NCBI GenBank assembly: GCA_002336475.1
Contig: DDCX01000030.1
Location: forward strand, 3,615-30,107
Source of the DNA: Flavobacteriales bacterium UBA1995
GTDB lineage: Bacteria; Bacteroidota; Bacteroidia; Flavobacteriales_D; Sanyastnellaceae
Length of the DNA: 26,493 bases
Direction: 5' to 3'
Of the stretch, positions 14,367-22,674 are shown piece after piece (the first letter of the stretch is position 1; each line of letters begins with the position of its first letter). Both the position numbers and the translations under genes were made by a program. The notes under the pieces are model-generated. The model saw nothing but the letters and a program-made list of their open reading frames with translations, made no database searches and had not been told where the DNA came from.

Positions 14367-15229
14367 TCAAGGGCCCCATTGACCCCCATTCCAAACAGAG
14401 CGAAGTCGTACCGCACAGGATCCTCACTGTCCAACCACCTCAAGGCCTGGGTCACCTCCTCGACTGCGCGCCAGTCGTTGGCCTTGCGTTGGAGCAAGCC
14501 TAGCGCCCGGGACACCCCGGCAGTGTGCACATCCAAAGGCAAACGCAGGTCAGAAGTGGAGACCGAGGACCACAGCCCAAAATCCACACCGCGGTGAGGG
14601 GAACGGACCATCCAACGCAAATACATGCACAGCCTTTTTGCCGCGCTGCCTTTGGCGGGATCGGCAACATGCTTCACGGTTCGGCCGGCCGGTTCGTCTT
14701 GAAAGAAGCGCAGCTTGAAATGGTGCAAGGCTGCCCCCATATCGGTCACACCTCGGCCTCCTGTTAGGGGTGGGGCGGCCGCAAATGCATCGGAAAAGGC
14801 CCCTTCCAAGCCCCGGTCGCGCTCCAATGACTGGAGGCAGCGCACGAAACGTTTGGCATCCTCTGCCTGAAAAGTCCGGTGCACAAAACCGTCGAGGACA
14901 TCCAAATCCTTCGCCGTAGCCGACCGCACAAAGTCCGCCGGCGCTCCATCCATCCTGTCCAACAGCTCGTCGCAGGAGCGCAGGATGCTCTTTCGGTTGC
15001 CCCAAGCGAGTGTGGCTGCAAAAAAACCCGCGACCGCAATGTCTTCCGGAGCACTAAAACGGTGTGGGATGCCCAACGGATCGGCATCCAAAAAGTCGGG
15101 CTGCTCATAGCGGTCTGCCGCCTCATCCAGCAGCGTTTTCCATTCGTCGAGCCGGGCTTTTGAAGGCCTTCGCCTGTTATTCTGAGGACGGCGTGGGCGA
15201 CCAGTTGGGGAAGAAGATGATTCGGGCAC
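14354..15229 (-). CDS. TIGR02757/DUF2400 family protein
   Basis: This 291-residue protein belongs to a conserved, uncharacterised Bacteroidota family. Recognisable blocks are DADPLGIPHRF (48-58), GFFAATLAWGNRKSI (68-82), KRLCMYLRWMVRSP (198-211), LPLDVHTAGVSRALGLLQRK (230-249) and DPVRYDFALFGMGV (270-283). The order of a lysine (Lys198) before an Asp in PLDVH (Asp233) resembles HhH-GPD DNA glycosylases, but that relation is inference. The start codon is GTG at 15229; an in-frame stop lies just upstream and no early ATG exists. The N-terminal ~25 residues are basic and Ser/Pro-rich, probably disordered. It is divergent from the BatA-like gene with a 25-bp gap. Confidence 0.85.
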   Translation of the reverse strand: MPESSSSPTGRPRRPQNNRRRPSKARLDEWKTLLDEAADRYEQPDFLDADPLGIPHRFSAPEDIAVAGFFAATLAWGNRKSILRSCDELLDRMDGAPADFVRSATAKDLDVLDGFVHRTFQAEDAKRFVRCLQSLERDRGLEGAFSDAFAAAPPLTGGRGVTDMGAALHHFKLRFFQDEPAGRTVKHVADPAKGSAAKRLCMYLRWMVRSPHRGVDFGLWSSVSTSDLRLPLDVHTAGVSRALGLLQRKANDWRAVEEVTQALRWLDSEDPVRYDFALFGMGVNGALDHAE

Positions 15230-15254
15230 AGTTGGGCACTAAATTCGCATATAG

Positions 15255-17387
15255 ATGCAGTTTGTCCACCCCGAGGTCCTTTGGGCGCTATCGGCGCTGA
15301 CCATTCCGGTGCTGGTACACCTGTTTAGCTTCCGCCGACACCGCAAAGTTTCGTTTTCCCAAACCGCCTTTCTCAAGGAAGTGAGAATGGAGTCGCGGTC
15401 CCGCAATCGGATTCGGAACTGGCTGGTGCTCCTCATGCGGCTCGCTGCCATGGCGTGCATCATCCTCGCTTTTGCTGAGCCCATGTGGCCCACAGAAGAT
15501 GGCGAAGACAACAGCGGACAAAAGCGGGTGTCCATTTACATGGATACCAGTCCGTCCATGGAGCTGGAAGGCCGCAATGGCCCCATGCTCGAGGCCGCGA
15601 AAAATGGCGCACTGGCCCTGGTTGAATCCCATGCCGCCACAGACCAGTTCCATGTGGTGTCCTCTTCATTTGACCCTTCGGACCGACGCTGGCTCAACAA
15701 AGAAGAAGCCCTCGAACGGATTGCATCGGTGCAGCCCGGCCATGCCGCCCCCAACATTCGAGACGTCTTGTTTCACCAACAAGAATTTCTGAGCGACACC
15801 GACGGAAAGCAACGGCTCGCCTATCTCTTTACTGACCTTCAACAATCCAGCCACACCATGACCGGTGAGGCTGCTGGCATGGTCGACTCCACCCTGTTTG
15901 TGAGGTTTGTGACGCAAGCGGCGCAGCCCAAGGTGAACATCCGCGTGGATTCGGCTTGGTTTGATGCCCCCATGAGGTTGATTGGACGCAGTGAAGTCTT
16001 AAACGTGCGCATTTCCCACGACGCGCAGCGGCCTGTCGACGACCTGCCTTTGAGTTTGAGTATCAATGGACGGAAAGCCGCCATTGGTTCTTACCGCATC
16101 GTCCCTGGATTGACTACAGATACCGTCCTGCGCTTCAGACATGAAGAAAGCGGCCCCGTGCATGCAATGGTCTCTACCACAGACGCTCCGGTCACGTTTG
16201 ACGACGCGCTGCACGTGGGATACAATGTGGCAGAAAACGTAAAAGTGGTGTTGGTTCAAGGCCGTGAATCCACCCCTGCCGAGCAAGTCGCTTTGGGGAG
16301 GCTGTTTGGCGATGCTGCGCTGCATGAAGTACAATCGATGGAGGCTGCAGCCTTGGATTACGCCAGCTTGGACGCCGCCGACCTCATCGTGCTTCAAGGT
16401 GTTCGAGACCCTTCGAATGGTCTGGTTGCTGCATTGTTGCGCAACGTTTCCTCTGGAAAGAGCCTGATGATGCTGCCCCCTGCCGAGGCCCTTGGGACCG
16501 GATGGGATGAATTGCTCGTCGGGCTTGGCGCCCATGGAGTGGCCGATTGGATGACGTCCGAAGAGCCTGTTCGCCTGGGCAAGTTGCACCACGACCACCC
16601 CCTGTTTGCAGGCGTTTTTGCCCGTGCTCCTCGCCGGGTGGACCTTCCGACAGTGCGCGGCTGGCACGCACGCAGCCCAACAGGGTCCCTAGAGCGCAGT
16701 TTGATCTCTTTTGCTGACGGCAGGGAGTTCTTGACAACCGGGCTCAAAGGCCTGGGACGTTACCACTTTTGCGCTGCCCCTTTCGATCCCAAGTGGTCCA
16801 ACTTGGCCCAACATGCCCTGTTGGTTCCCACTGCGCTCAGAATGGCAGAAACAAGCCGTGCGACAGGGCTGCAGCAGTTCACAGCCGGCAGCGATGTGGC
16901 GGTTCTACTGCAAGGATTGGACCGTGCCACCGGGGCAGGCCTCGCACTTCGGCCCGCCGCAGGCGATGCCGCGGAGCGCTTGCTGTTGGAATCTGGAACA
17001 GTGCCTGGCGGTGTGGAGGTGTATCTGCCGCTCCGCGATGCTGTACCAGGTCCGTACTTCATAGAGTCCATTGCAGCAGCTGGAAACAACGGCGATAGTG
17101 TTTCCGTTGTGATGGCGTTGGGCATCAACCCTGCACGGGGTGAAAGCGATTTGTCCATTTGGGACGTAGAGGACTGGAAACAAGCCCTCACAACAGAGGG
17201 ATGGCGGCGCAGCGATGTCATCTCTTCAGATGTGGAAGACCTTGTGCAGGAGGTGGAAGTGCTCGAAGCTGGTCAACCTCTGTGGCTCAGCCTTGTCACC
17301 CTCTCCCTGCTGTTTCTCCTCATTGAAATGACCTTGTTGAAGCGCAAGTCTGCCATGCGTCAAGCACCTGAAGCCTCTGCGCCTTAA
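15255..17387 (+). CDS. BatA-domain membrane protein with vWA-like domain
   Basis: This 710-residue protein has the BatA/aerotolerance N-terminus: a first membrane helix (~6-23, after HPEVLWAL), the basic FRRHRKVSFS segment, a second helix (~56-74), then a von Willebrand A-like domain whose MIDAS starts DTSPS (Asp97, Ser99, Ser101). A long periplasmic beta-rich region follows. A C-terminal helix (~676-696, LWLSLVTLSLLFLLIEMTLL) precedes a short basic tail. In Bacteroidota such long BatA-domain proteins are common but poorly characterised, and a role in envelope integrity is inferred. It has a 25-bp divergent upstream region containing TAAATTCG (one mismatch from TAnnTTTG). The dihydroorotase-like gene begins 33 bp after its stop. 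Confidence 0.88.
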   Translation: MQFVHPEVLWALSALTIPVLVHLFSFRRHRKVSFSQTAFLKEVRMESRSRNRIRNWLVLLMRLAAMACIILAFAEPMWPTEDGEDNSGQKRVSIYMDTSPSMELEGRNGPMLEAAKNGALALVESHAATDQFHVVSSSFDPSDRRWLNKEEALERIASVQPGHAAPNIRDVLFHQQEFLSDTDGKQRLAYLFTDLQQSSHTMTGEAAGMVDSTLFVRFVTQAAQPKVNIRVDSAWFDAPMRLIGRSEVLNVRISHDAQRPVDDLPLSLSINGRKAAIGSYRIVPGLTTDTVLRFRHEESGPVHAMVSTTDAPVTFDDALHVGYNVAENVKVVLVQGRESTPAEQVALGRLFGDAALHEVQSMEAAALDYASLDAADLIVLQGVRDPSNGLVAALLRNVSSGKSLMMLPPAEALGTGWDELLVGLGAHGVADWMTSEEPVRLGKLHHDHPLFAGVFARAPRRVDLPTVRGWHARSPTGSLERSLISFADGREFLTTGLKGLGRYHFCAAPFDPKWSNLAQHALLVPTALRMAETSRATGLQQFTAGSDVAVLLQGLDRATGAGLALRPAAGDAAERLLLESGTVPGGVEVYLPLRDAVPGPYFIESIAAAGNNGDSVSVVMALGINPARGESDLSIWDVEDWKQALTTEGWRRSDVISSDVEDLVQEVEVLEAGQPLWLSLVTLSLLFLLIEMTLLKRKSAMRQAPEASAP

Positions 17388-17420
17388 AACCTGAAGTCAC
17401 CACCTCCACCCGAGCACGTC

Positions 17421-18701
17421 ATGACCCGATACCGCGCCCCCAGACTTTTGCAACCGGGCCACCCTCTGCACGGACAGCCCGTGGATGTGGCTGTTGAAAA
17501 TGGCCGCATTGTCTCCATTGGAGCTGCATCGTCAGGCTCAAAGAATGAGGGAGACCATCTGCTGTCCGAGTGTTGGATTTCGCCAGGATGGTGGGACGGA
17601 CAGGTGGACTTTCGGGACCCCGGTACAGAACGTGCTGAAGGACTTGCACACGGCCTCAAGGCAGCGGCACAAGGTGGATTTACCCGGGTAGCTCCAGTGG
17701 CCTCTACCCGACCGTGTCGGGACCAACCTACCGAAGTTATGGCCCTTTTGCACAGGACATCAGAGGCCATTTGCGGGGTGCTGCCCTTGGCTGCGTTGAG
17801 CGCAGGATGCAAGGGAGAGCAGCTGACAGAGGCCTATGCCCTCAAGCGTGCCGGTGCCAGGGCTTTTTCAGACGACGCTCCCATAGAGCGTCCAGAATTG
17901 CTGCGGCGCGCTCTGGAGTATCACCAAACCACAGGGCTTCCGGTTTTTTCAGCCGCACTCGACCCCCATTTCCAGCCCGACGGCGTCATGCATGAAGGAG
18001 CCATGAGCACCTCATTAGGACTGCCAGGCCATTCAGGCGAATCCGAATTGCTGCGCATCGGAAGGGAGTTGGATATACTGTCATACTCCGGAGGACACCT
18101 TCATTTTCCCGTGATCACTACAGCGGCAGGAATGGAGGCGATCAAAGCAGCAAAACAGAATGGGCACAAGGTGACGTGCGGGACCACCGTGCACCACCTC
18201 TGTTGGACCGATGCTGATCTGGACGGCTTCAACAGCGATATGAAACTGTCGCCACCGTTGCGTTCAGTGGAAGACCGCACCGCCCTCCGCGCAGCTGTTT
18301 TAGCCGGCGATTTGGACCTGGTGGTTTCCGATCACCGCCCGCGCACCCCTGAGGAACACGACGTTGACTTTTTGGTGGTCAAGCCTGGGATTGCAGCGGT
18401 GCACGCCGTCGGTCCAGCGCTGCTTGGCGCTCTTACCGACCACGGGGCATCCCCCGAAGAGTCCATGAACGCGTTGTACAAAGTGATGGTGGCCGGACCT
18501 CGAAAAGTTTTTGCAGCCTCTGGGTCCGAGATGGGACTAGAAGAGGGAGGGCCCGCAGAGTTCACAGTATTCTCCACCACCGCCACGGGCATTCCGAAGT
18601 CGGCTTCAAAGGCTCCAAACACCTTCTACACAGAAGACACTGAGCATTTGCTGGGGCGGGTGATCGGCGTGGTCACCCCTCGGGGCAGCCACTGGAACTG
18701 A
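17421..18701 (+). CDS. Dihydroorotase-family amidohydrolase lacking the HxH metal motif
   Basis: This 426-residue protein follows the dihydroorotase (type I/III) layout: SPGWWDGQVDFRDPG (54-68), AAAQGGFTRVAPVAST (81-96), HEGAMSTSLGLPG (191-203), VTCGTTVHHL (251-260), LSPPLRS and SDHRPRTPEEHDVDF (303-317). In active enzymes the first block reads DxHVHxREPG; here the two histidines are Gln61 and Asp63. The HAED and H(I/V)xHxS histidine motifs are also altered (AALDP, HLHFP), while Asp304 is kept. Direct zinc-dependent dihydroorotase activity is doubtful. Similar HxH-less proteins occur in Bacteroidota, so this may be a conserved non-catalytic homologue, for example a partner of aspartate carbamoyltransferase (inference). 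No other pyr gene is nearby. Confidence 0.85.
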   Translation: MTRYRAPRLLQPGHPLHGQPVDVAVENGRIVSIGAASSGSKNEGDHLLSECWISPGWWDGQVDFRDPGTERAEGLAHGLKAAAQGGFTRVAPVASTRPCRDQPTEVMALLHRTSEAICGVLPLAALSAGCKGEQLTEAYALKRAGARAFSDDAPIERPELLRRALEYHQTTGLPVFSAALDPHFQPDGVMHEGAMSTSLGLPGHSGESELLRIGRELDILSYSGGHLHFPVITTAAGMEAIKAAKQNGHKVTCGTTVHHLCWTDADLDGFNSDMKLSPPLRSVEDRTALRAAVLAGDLDLVVSDHRPRTPEEHDVDFLVVKPGIAAVHAVGPALLGALTDHGASPEESMNALYKVMVAGPRKVFAASGSEMGLEEGGPAEFTVFSTTATGIPKSASKAPNTFYTEDTEHLLGRVIGVVTPRGSHWN

Positions 18702-18715
18702 CCGCCGCAGGTCCA

Positions 18716-19039
18716 TCAGGCCTCGCCGGTCGGACCCCCGAAATTCACCGGAAACGAAGGTTCTGGCTGGCTGGTCATCTCAATTCTGCCGTGCTGCCCC
18801 TCAAATTTGCTGATGTTGTCGACCAGCATTTTCATGACACGTTTGGCGTGTTGAGGGGAAAGCACCACACGTGAGCGCACTTTGGCCTTGGGGGTACCCG
18901 GCATGACTTGGATGAAATCCAAGATGAACTCCGTCTGGCTGTGGGTCACCACCGCAAGGTTAGAGTATACACCTGGTGCCACATCTTCGGGCAGTTCGAT
19001 GTTCAACTTGGGCTTCTTTCCTTGGTTTTCCTCACTCAT
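18716..19039 (-). CDS. DUF3467 family protein
   Basis: This 107-residue cytoplasmic protein matches DUF3467. After a Lys-rich start come YSNLAVVTHSQTEFILDFIQVMPG (25-48), SRVVLSPQHAKRVMKMLVDNI (56-76) and a short FEGQHG motif. The fold and function of the family are not established to my knowledge. It is the last gene of the minus-strand run from radC, 31 bp after the HAD gene, so it may be cotranscribed. It converges on the dihydroorotase-like gene with a 14-bp gap, where I see no strong terminator. Confidence 0.85.
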   Translation of the reverse strand: MSEENQGKKPKLNIELPEDVAPGVYSNLAVVTHSQTEFILDFIQVMPGTPKAKVRSRVVLSPQHAKRVMKMLVDNISKFEGQHGRIEMTSQPEPSFPVNFGGPTGEA

Positions 19040-19070
19040 GCGCGCAAGTTAACCCAGAGCTTCGAGGGCC

Positions 19071-19775
19071 TTAAGGCAGCACCGCCAATAATTCCTGCAG
19101 GGCGCCGACCTGGGCCGAAGCTGGAGAATGCGGTTGGACATGGTCATCGGGGTTGAAAAACACGGTCTTCCAGCCAGCACCATGGGCACCCACAACATCG
19201 GCCTCGTGGTCATCCCCAATCATCCAAGCTTGCTCTTTGCTAGCCCCTGTCCATTTGAGGGCCGCATCAAAGCAAGCTTGAGCGGGCTTTAGGTGCCCGA
19301 GTTCCTCGCTGGTCAACAGGTGATCAATCCAATTCGAAATGCCTGTATTGGTCACTTTGATGTGCTGGACCTCGCTGAATCCATTGGTCAGGATATGAAT
19401 CTCATGCCCCCTGTCCCGCAATGCCTCCAGGACTTCAAGGGAACCGGGAATGAGGTGCTTTTGATGGGGGCCCCGTTCAACGTATTGCCACCCCAATTTC
19501 TCCGCCAATTCAAGGTCATTTGCCCCAAATCCTGAGAGTGCCCGCTTGAACCGCTCAGAGCGCAACACCTCTTTCTGCATCTTGCCTTGACGGTAATCGG
19601 CCCAGCACTGCGCATTTTCTCTTTGATAGATGGCATTGAATGCGTCAAAACCACCATCGCCCCGCTCATCCAAGGAGAAGTCCAAGAACAGCCCCCTGAG
19701 GGTCTCCAACGAATTCTTTTCGAAGTCCCAAAGGGTGCGGTCCAAATCAAAAAATAGGGCGACTCGTTCTGACAT
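19071..19775 (-). CDS. yjjG: HAD-superfamily nucleotidase (YjjG-like)
   Basis: This 234-residue HAD hydrolase carries motif I FFDLDRTLW (Asp10 and Asp12), motif II LTNGF (Thr130), motif III lysine in HLKP (Lys163) and motif IV IGDDHEADVVGA (Asp188, 189 and 193). The alpha-helical cap type and the sequence pattern fit the YjjG/YfnB group, which dephosphorylates pyrimidine and non-canonical nucleoside monophosphates. The exact substrate cannot be told from sequence. It starts 6 bp after the small membrane protein gene, so it is probably in the same operon. Confidence 0.9.
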   Translation of the reverse strand: MSERVALFFDLDRTLWDFEKNSLETLRGLFLDFSLDERGDGGFDAFNAIYQRENAQCWADYRQGKMQKEVLRSERFKRALSGFGANDLELAEKLGWQYVERGPHQKHLIPGSLEVLEALRDRGHEIHILTNGFSEVQHIKVTNTGISNWIDHLLTSEELGHLKPAQACFDAALKWTGASKEQAWMIGDDHEADVVGAHGAGWKTVFFNPDDHVQPHSPASAQVGALQELLAVLP

Positions 19776-19781
19776 GTGGAA

Positions 19782-20216
19782 TCAAATAAAAGCCTGCACG
19801 GACAATGTCGTCAACAATGCACTCCATGCAGCATAAGCGATGATCATAACAGGCAAGGTGTCGGAGCGGTTTTCGAAGTATTTGAACGCCAACAGTGCCC
19901 CTACCGGCACGCCCACAAGACCACCCAAGAGCGCAATGCCCAGCAAGCCGAAGTTCTGTTTGACGCTCACAATTCTTCGGCGGTTGGGTGTGAATGCACG
20001 CTTGCCTTTTCGGCGACGCACCCTAGAGCGCCATCCAAAAAGCGACCGGACCACGGGCTGCAGGGCCAACAGTCCGACAGCAGCTCCACCGGCCGAATAA
20101 GCGAACACCCTCCAAGGATCGAGTCCTGCCGCCACAGCCGTGGATGGCATTACAACGAACTTGACAAAGCTGAACACCATCCAACCTCCAGCTTCGAAAA
20201 AAGTGGACCACTCCAT
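19782..20216 (-). CDS. Small membrane protein of unknown function
   Basis: This 144-residue protein has three to four hydrophobic segments (residues ~10-30, 38-55, 88-105 and 118-138) and a very basic cytoplasmic loop (RSRVRRRKGKRAFTPNRRR, ~63-82). The FGLLGIALLGGLVGVPVGALLAFKYF block resembles an uncharacterised small Bacteroidota membrane protein family. I chose the ATG at 20216, which lies 31 bp after the stop of the upstream gene. A longer frame, starting at 20375, would overlap that gene by over 120 bp and adds residues with no membrane or family character. Context: between a deacetylase-like and a HAD gene. Confidence 0.75.
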   Translation of the reverse strand: MEWSTFFEAGGWMVFSFVKFVVMPSTAVAAGLDPWRVFAYSAGGAAVGLLALQPVVRSLFGWRSRVRRRKGKRAFTPNRRRIVSVKQNFGLLGIALLGGLVGVPVGALLAFKYFENRSDTLPVMIIAYAAWSALLTTLSVQAFI

Positions 20217-20247
20217 GAGGAACAAAGGAAAGGAGGTACGGGGTGTT

Positions 20248-21549
20248 TCACCCCACGGCTTGGAGAACGTTGGGATATACCGCCCCCCATCCTGCCCACT
20301 CCCCTTCTGGAGCCAAACTTTCATTGTGCCACAGGAGGCGAAGGGTTCCTCCAAGTGTCCTTGCGCCGTTGGCAAGCTCAGAGAGGTGCTCGGTGACCGC
20401 CAATGGGTCCATTTTCTGATACCTGCTCAAAGTGGCGTCCATGGCAGCAAAGGGGTGCAACATGAGCGGCGTCAAAGCCTCAGCATCGAGGTCATACCAC
20501 TGTCGAGGGCGGGTAAAACCTCCTCGAAATCCTGTGCACACCGCATGCCCCTCCGTATGGTCTTCTACAATGCCCAACGCGAGTAAGTTGCGACGTGTGA
20601 TGCCCGGTTCCATGCGCAGATAATGCTGTCGCGATGCTGTGGGAGGGCAGCCCATGATCTCCGAAAAACTCTGGAATTCGCGCCCTAAAGCACGTTGATC
20701 CAACGCAGAAGCGTAACCTGGATGCCACTGCACCGACCCGGGACTGGACGACTCCAAACCCTGCATGAGTGCCTTGAGTTTATGGCTCTTGGCAGGCAAC
20801 CCCTTGTCGTGCGTGCCAAAACGGGCCAACAGAAAAAACCACTTGGGGGTCATTCCAAACTCTCGGTGCCAAGCATGGGCTTTCGCGTAAGTGTCGTAAG
20901 GGTCGGCAGCCGCACCCCGACAAACCTGCCACCTGCGGCCTGCCAAGGACCAGTTCCCCCGCATGACATCTCGGGACCATGCCCCACCTGTCCTCCAAGC
21001 TCCCTTGCCCAAAAATGCATAGGCGCTGTCCACATCCAAAGTCGGCTGAACAGAGTATTCCGCTTTCAGGCGGTCCCGGTGTTCAGGCCAAGACCCACCC
21101 AGAATATGCGCTCCGAGTTCAAAGGCCCATTGCTCACAGATCGGGACCGACAGCCACCCCTTTTTCATGGGCACGGAATCCGTGGGGTCAAACCTGCCGT
21201 GGACATCGCGTGGGGCGTCTTCTGTCCACTCCTCCATGCGGCTCCCCATCCAAAAAATAAAGGACAACCAGTCTTGCTCACCTTGTCCTGTGGCAGGAGG
21301 CGTGGCCCTCAAATGGCTTTCTTCGAGCAATCCCTCTGGTTGGATCCTGAACACCCCAGCCACTGGAACTTCCCCGCCGTACTGAAGCTTCCACACTTCT
21401 TGGGATTGTGCAAAAGCGGTCTCATCTGGCTCAAAGCGCCAAGCCAAACCCAGAACGGCATCTAACGACCACTGCAAAGCCGCCTCTAGCCGAGGCGTCA
21501 ATTGGGGGGCGTGCACCAATACATGAGGCTGGTTGGTATACCGGGGCAT
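20248..21549 (-). CDS. Polysaccharide deacetylase-like protein (DUF7033-type)
   Basis: This 433-residue protein matches a Bacteroidota group annotated as polysaccharide deacetylase family with an N-terminal DUF7033-type region. The deacetylase-like half begins near TLDVDSAYAF (Asp172 and Asp174), then has HPGYAS (His276), SRQHYL (306-311), TRRNLLALGI and HAVCTGFRGGFTRP (335-348). The order of an acidic metal motif, a later histidine and an Arg-containing segment is like NodB enzymes, but the metal site is not the textbook one, so activity is uncertain. There is no signal peptide, so it is probably cytoplasmic. It starts 3 bp after wecB, suggesting action on an amino-sugar intermediate (inference). 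Confidence 0.75.
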   Translation of the reverse strand: MPRYTNQPHVLVHAPQLTPRLEAALQWSLDAVLGLAWRFEPDETAFAQSQEVWKLQYGGEVPVAGVFRIQPEGLLEESHLRATPPATGQGEQDWLSFIFWMGSRMEEWTEDAPRDVHGRFDPTDSVPMKKGWLSVPICEQWAFELGAHILGGSWPEHRDRLKAEYSVQPTLDVDSAYAFLGKGAWRTGGAWSRDVMRGNWSLAGRRWQVCRGAAADPYDTYAKAHAWHREFGMTPKWFFLLARFGTHDKGLPAKSHKLKALMQGLESSSPGSVQWHPGYASALDQRALGREFQSFSEIMGCPPTASRQHYLRMEPGITRRNLLALGIVEDHTEGHAVCTGFRGGFTRPRQWYDLDAEALTPLMLHPFAAMDATLSRYQKMDPLAVTEHLSELANGARTLGGTLRLLWHNESLAPEGEWAGWGAVYPNVLQAVG

Positions 21550-21552
21550 CGT

Positions 21553-22674
21553 TCAAATTCGTTGCAACAGCCCGTTCAATAGGCTGGTGGCAGCCCGCCC
21601 TTCTCCAAACAATCCTGAACCTTCTACAGGTGGCGCTGAGGGAGCGTTGCACAGGTGATTCACCAACGAGGAACGCCCGTCATGAGAAGACAATTGTGCG
21701 GGATCAAACAAAACTGAAGCTCCGATGTCAATCAATTCACGCCATTCGGTGGTGTCTCTAAGGATCACCGCGGGAGCCCCTTGGTACCAAGCTTCCTTTT
21801 GGAGTCCGCCAGAGTCTGTGAGGACAACATCTGCTTTGCACAAGGCAGCCTGCATCTCCAGATAACCCAACGGACCAGGGTTGACCAGTCGGGGAGGCAG
21901 TTTCATGTCATGCGACTCCATGACCTTGAGCGTTCTCGGGTGAATGGGGAACACCACGGTTCCTCCTGTGACTTCCACCCACTGCCCTAAGGCATCCAAG
22001 GCCCCCTGGAGCAGCTCAGGGCGGTCTACAGTTGAAGGGCGGTGAAGCGTAGTCACCAACACCGGCGCATTCCCCGCTGGCCAGCCTTGAACACTGAGAT
22101 TCGCCGCAGTCTCGCGGGCGGCCAAGGCCAAATCCAACATCACATCCCCCACCTCGATGATCCGCTCTGGAGCCACTCCCTCGCGGCGCAATTGCTCAGT
22201 CGCAGGTGGACCCGTGGTGCACAGGAGGTCCGACAGCTGATCGGTCATGATGCGGTTGTGCTCTTCTGGCATGGCACGGTCACCGCTGCGCAGTCCTGCC
22301 TCTACGTGCACCAAGGTCACGCCTGCATGGTGCGCTGCCAGAGCTCCTGCCATTGTGCTGTCCGTATCCCCATAGACCAGCACCGCTCGGGGCTTGACCC
22401 GTTCAATTTGCTCAGCCACCCCCCGGATCATATCCGACAACCGTTCGCTTCGGCCGCTTTGGGCTGGACTGATTCTGGCATCAGGCGCAGGCACGCCCAA
22501 CTCGACCAGAAAATCCATGCTCATGTGGTCGTCGGCATGCTGCCCCGTATGCACCAACCATTGGGTCAATCCTTTTTGAGAAAGCGCCCTGGTCAGCGCA
22601 GCTGACTTGATGAATTGAGGGCGGGCACCCACCACCGTCAGCAGGTCTTTGGTTGAGGAGGAATTGGACGACAT
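21553..22674 (-). CDS. wecB: UDP-N-acetylglucosamine 2-epimerase (non-hydrolysing)
   Basis: This 373-residue enzyme of the GT-B-like epimerase family should interconvert UDP-GlcNAc and UDP-ManNAc for surface polysaccharide synthesis. Motifs: TVVGARPQFIK (13-23), VYGDTDSTMAG (100-110, Asp103), VHVEAGLRSGDRAMPEEHNR (122-141, Glu125), TLHRPSTVD and LTDSGGLQKEA. These correspond to the catalytic and UDP-binding residues of E. coli WecB. I chose the ATG at 22674, which overlaps the radC stop by 1 nt (TGATG), over the TTG at 22677. Together with the deacetylase-like gene directly downstream it suggests a ManNAc-derived product. No ManNAcA dehydrogenase (wecC) is in the window. Confidence 0.92.
   Translation of the reverse strand: MSSNSSSTKDLLTVVGARPQFIKSAALTRALSQKGLTQWLVHTGQHADDHMSMDFLVELGVPAPDARISPAQSGRSERLSDMIRGVAEQIERVKPRAVLVYGDTDSTMAGALAAHHAGVTLVHVEAGLRSGDRAMPEEHNRIMTDQLSDLLCTTGPPATEQLRREGVAPERIIEVGDVMLDLALAARETAANLSVQGWPAGNAPVLVTTLHRPSTVDRPELLQGALDALGQWVEVTGGTVVFPIHPRTLKVMESHDMKLPPRLVNPGPLGYLEMQAALCKADVVLTDSGGLQKEAWYQGAPAVILRDTTEWRELIDIGASVLFDPAQLSSHDGRSSLVNHLCNAPSAPPVEGSGLFGEGRAATSLLNGLLQRI

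Noticed and set aside
15999..16667. 222-residue minus-strand frame inside the BatA-like gene
   Set aside because: It is a shadow of a long, domain-supported gene; its protein is Gln/His-rich with no coherent fold.
18702..18715. Possible terminator between converging dihydroorotase-like and DUF3467 genes
   Set aside because: Only a 4-bp GACC/GGTC pairing is visible, with no U run.
20217..20375. 53-residue extension of the small membrane protein
   Set aside because: It would overlap the end of the upstream gene by over 120 bp and shows no membrane or family character.
20695..21465. 256-residue open frame on the plus strand
   Set aside because: It is antisense to the deacetylase-like gene. 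Its composition (rich in Pro, Arg and Ser) is that of an out-of-frame translation, and no motif is recognisable.
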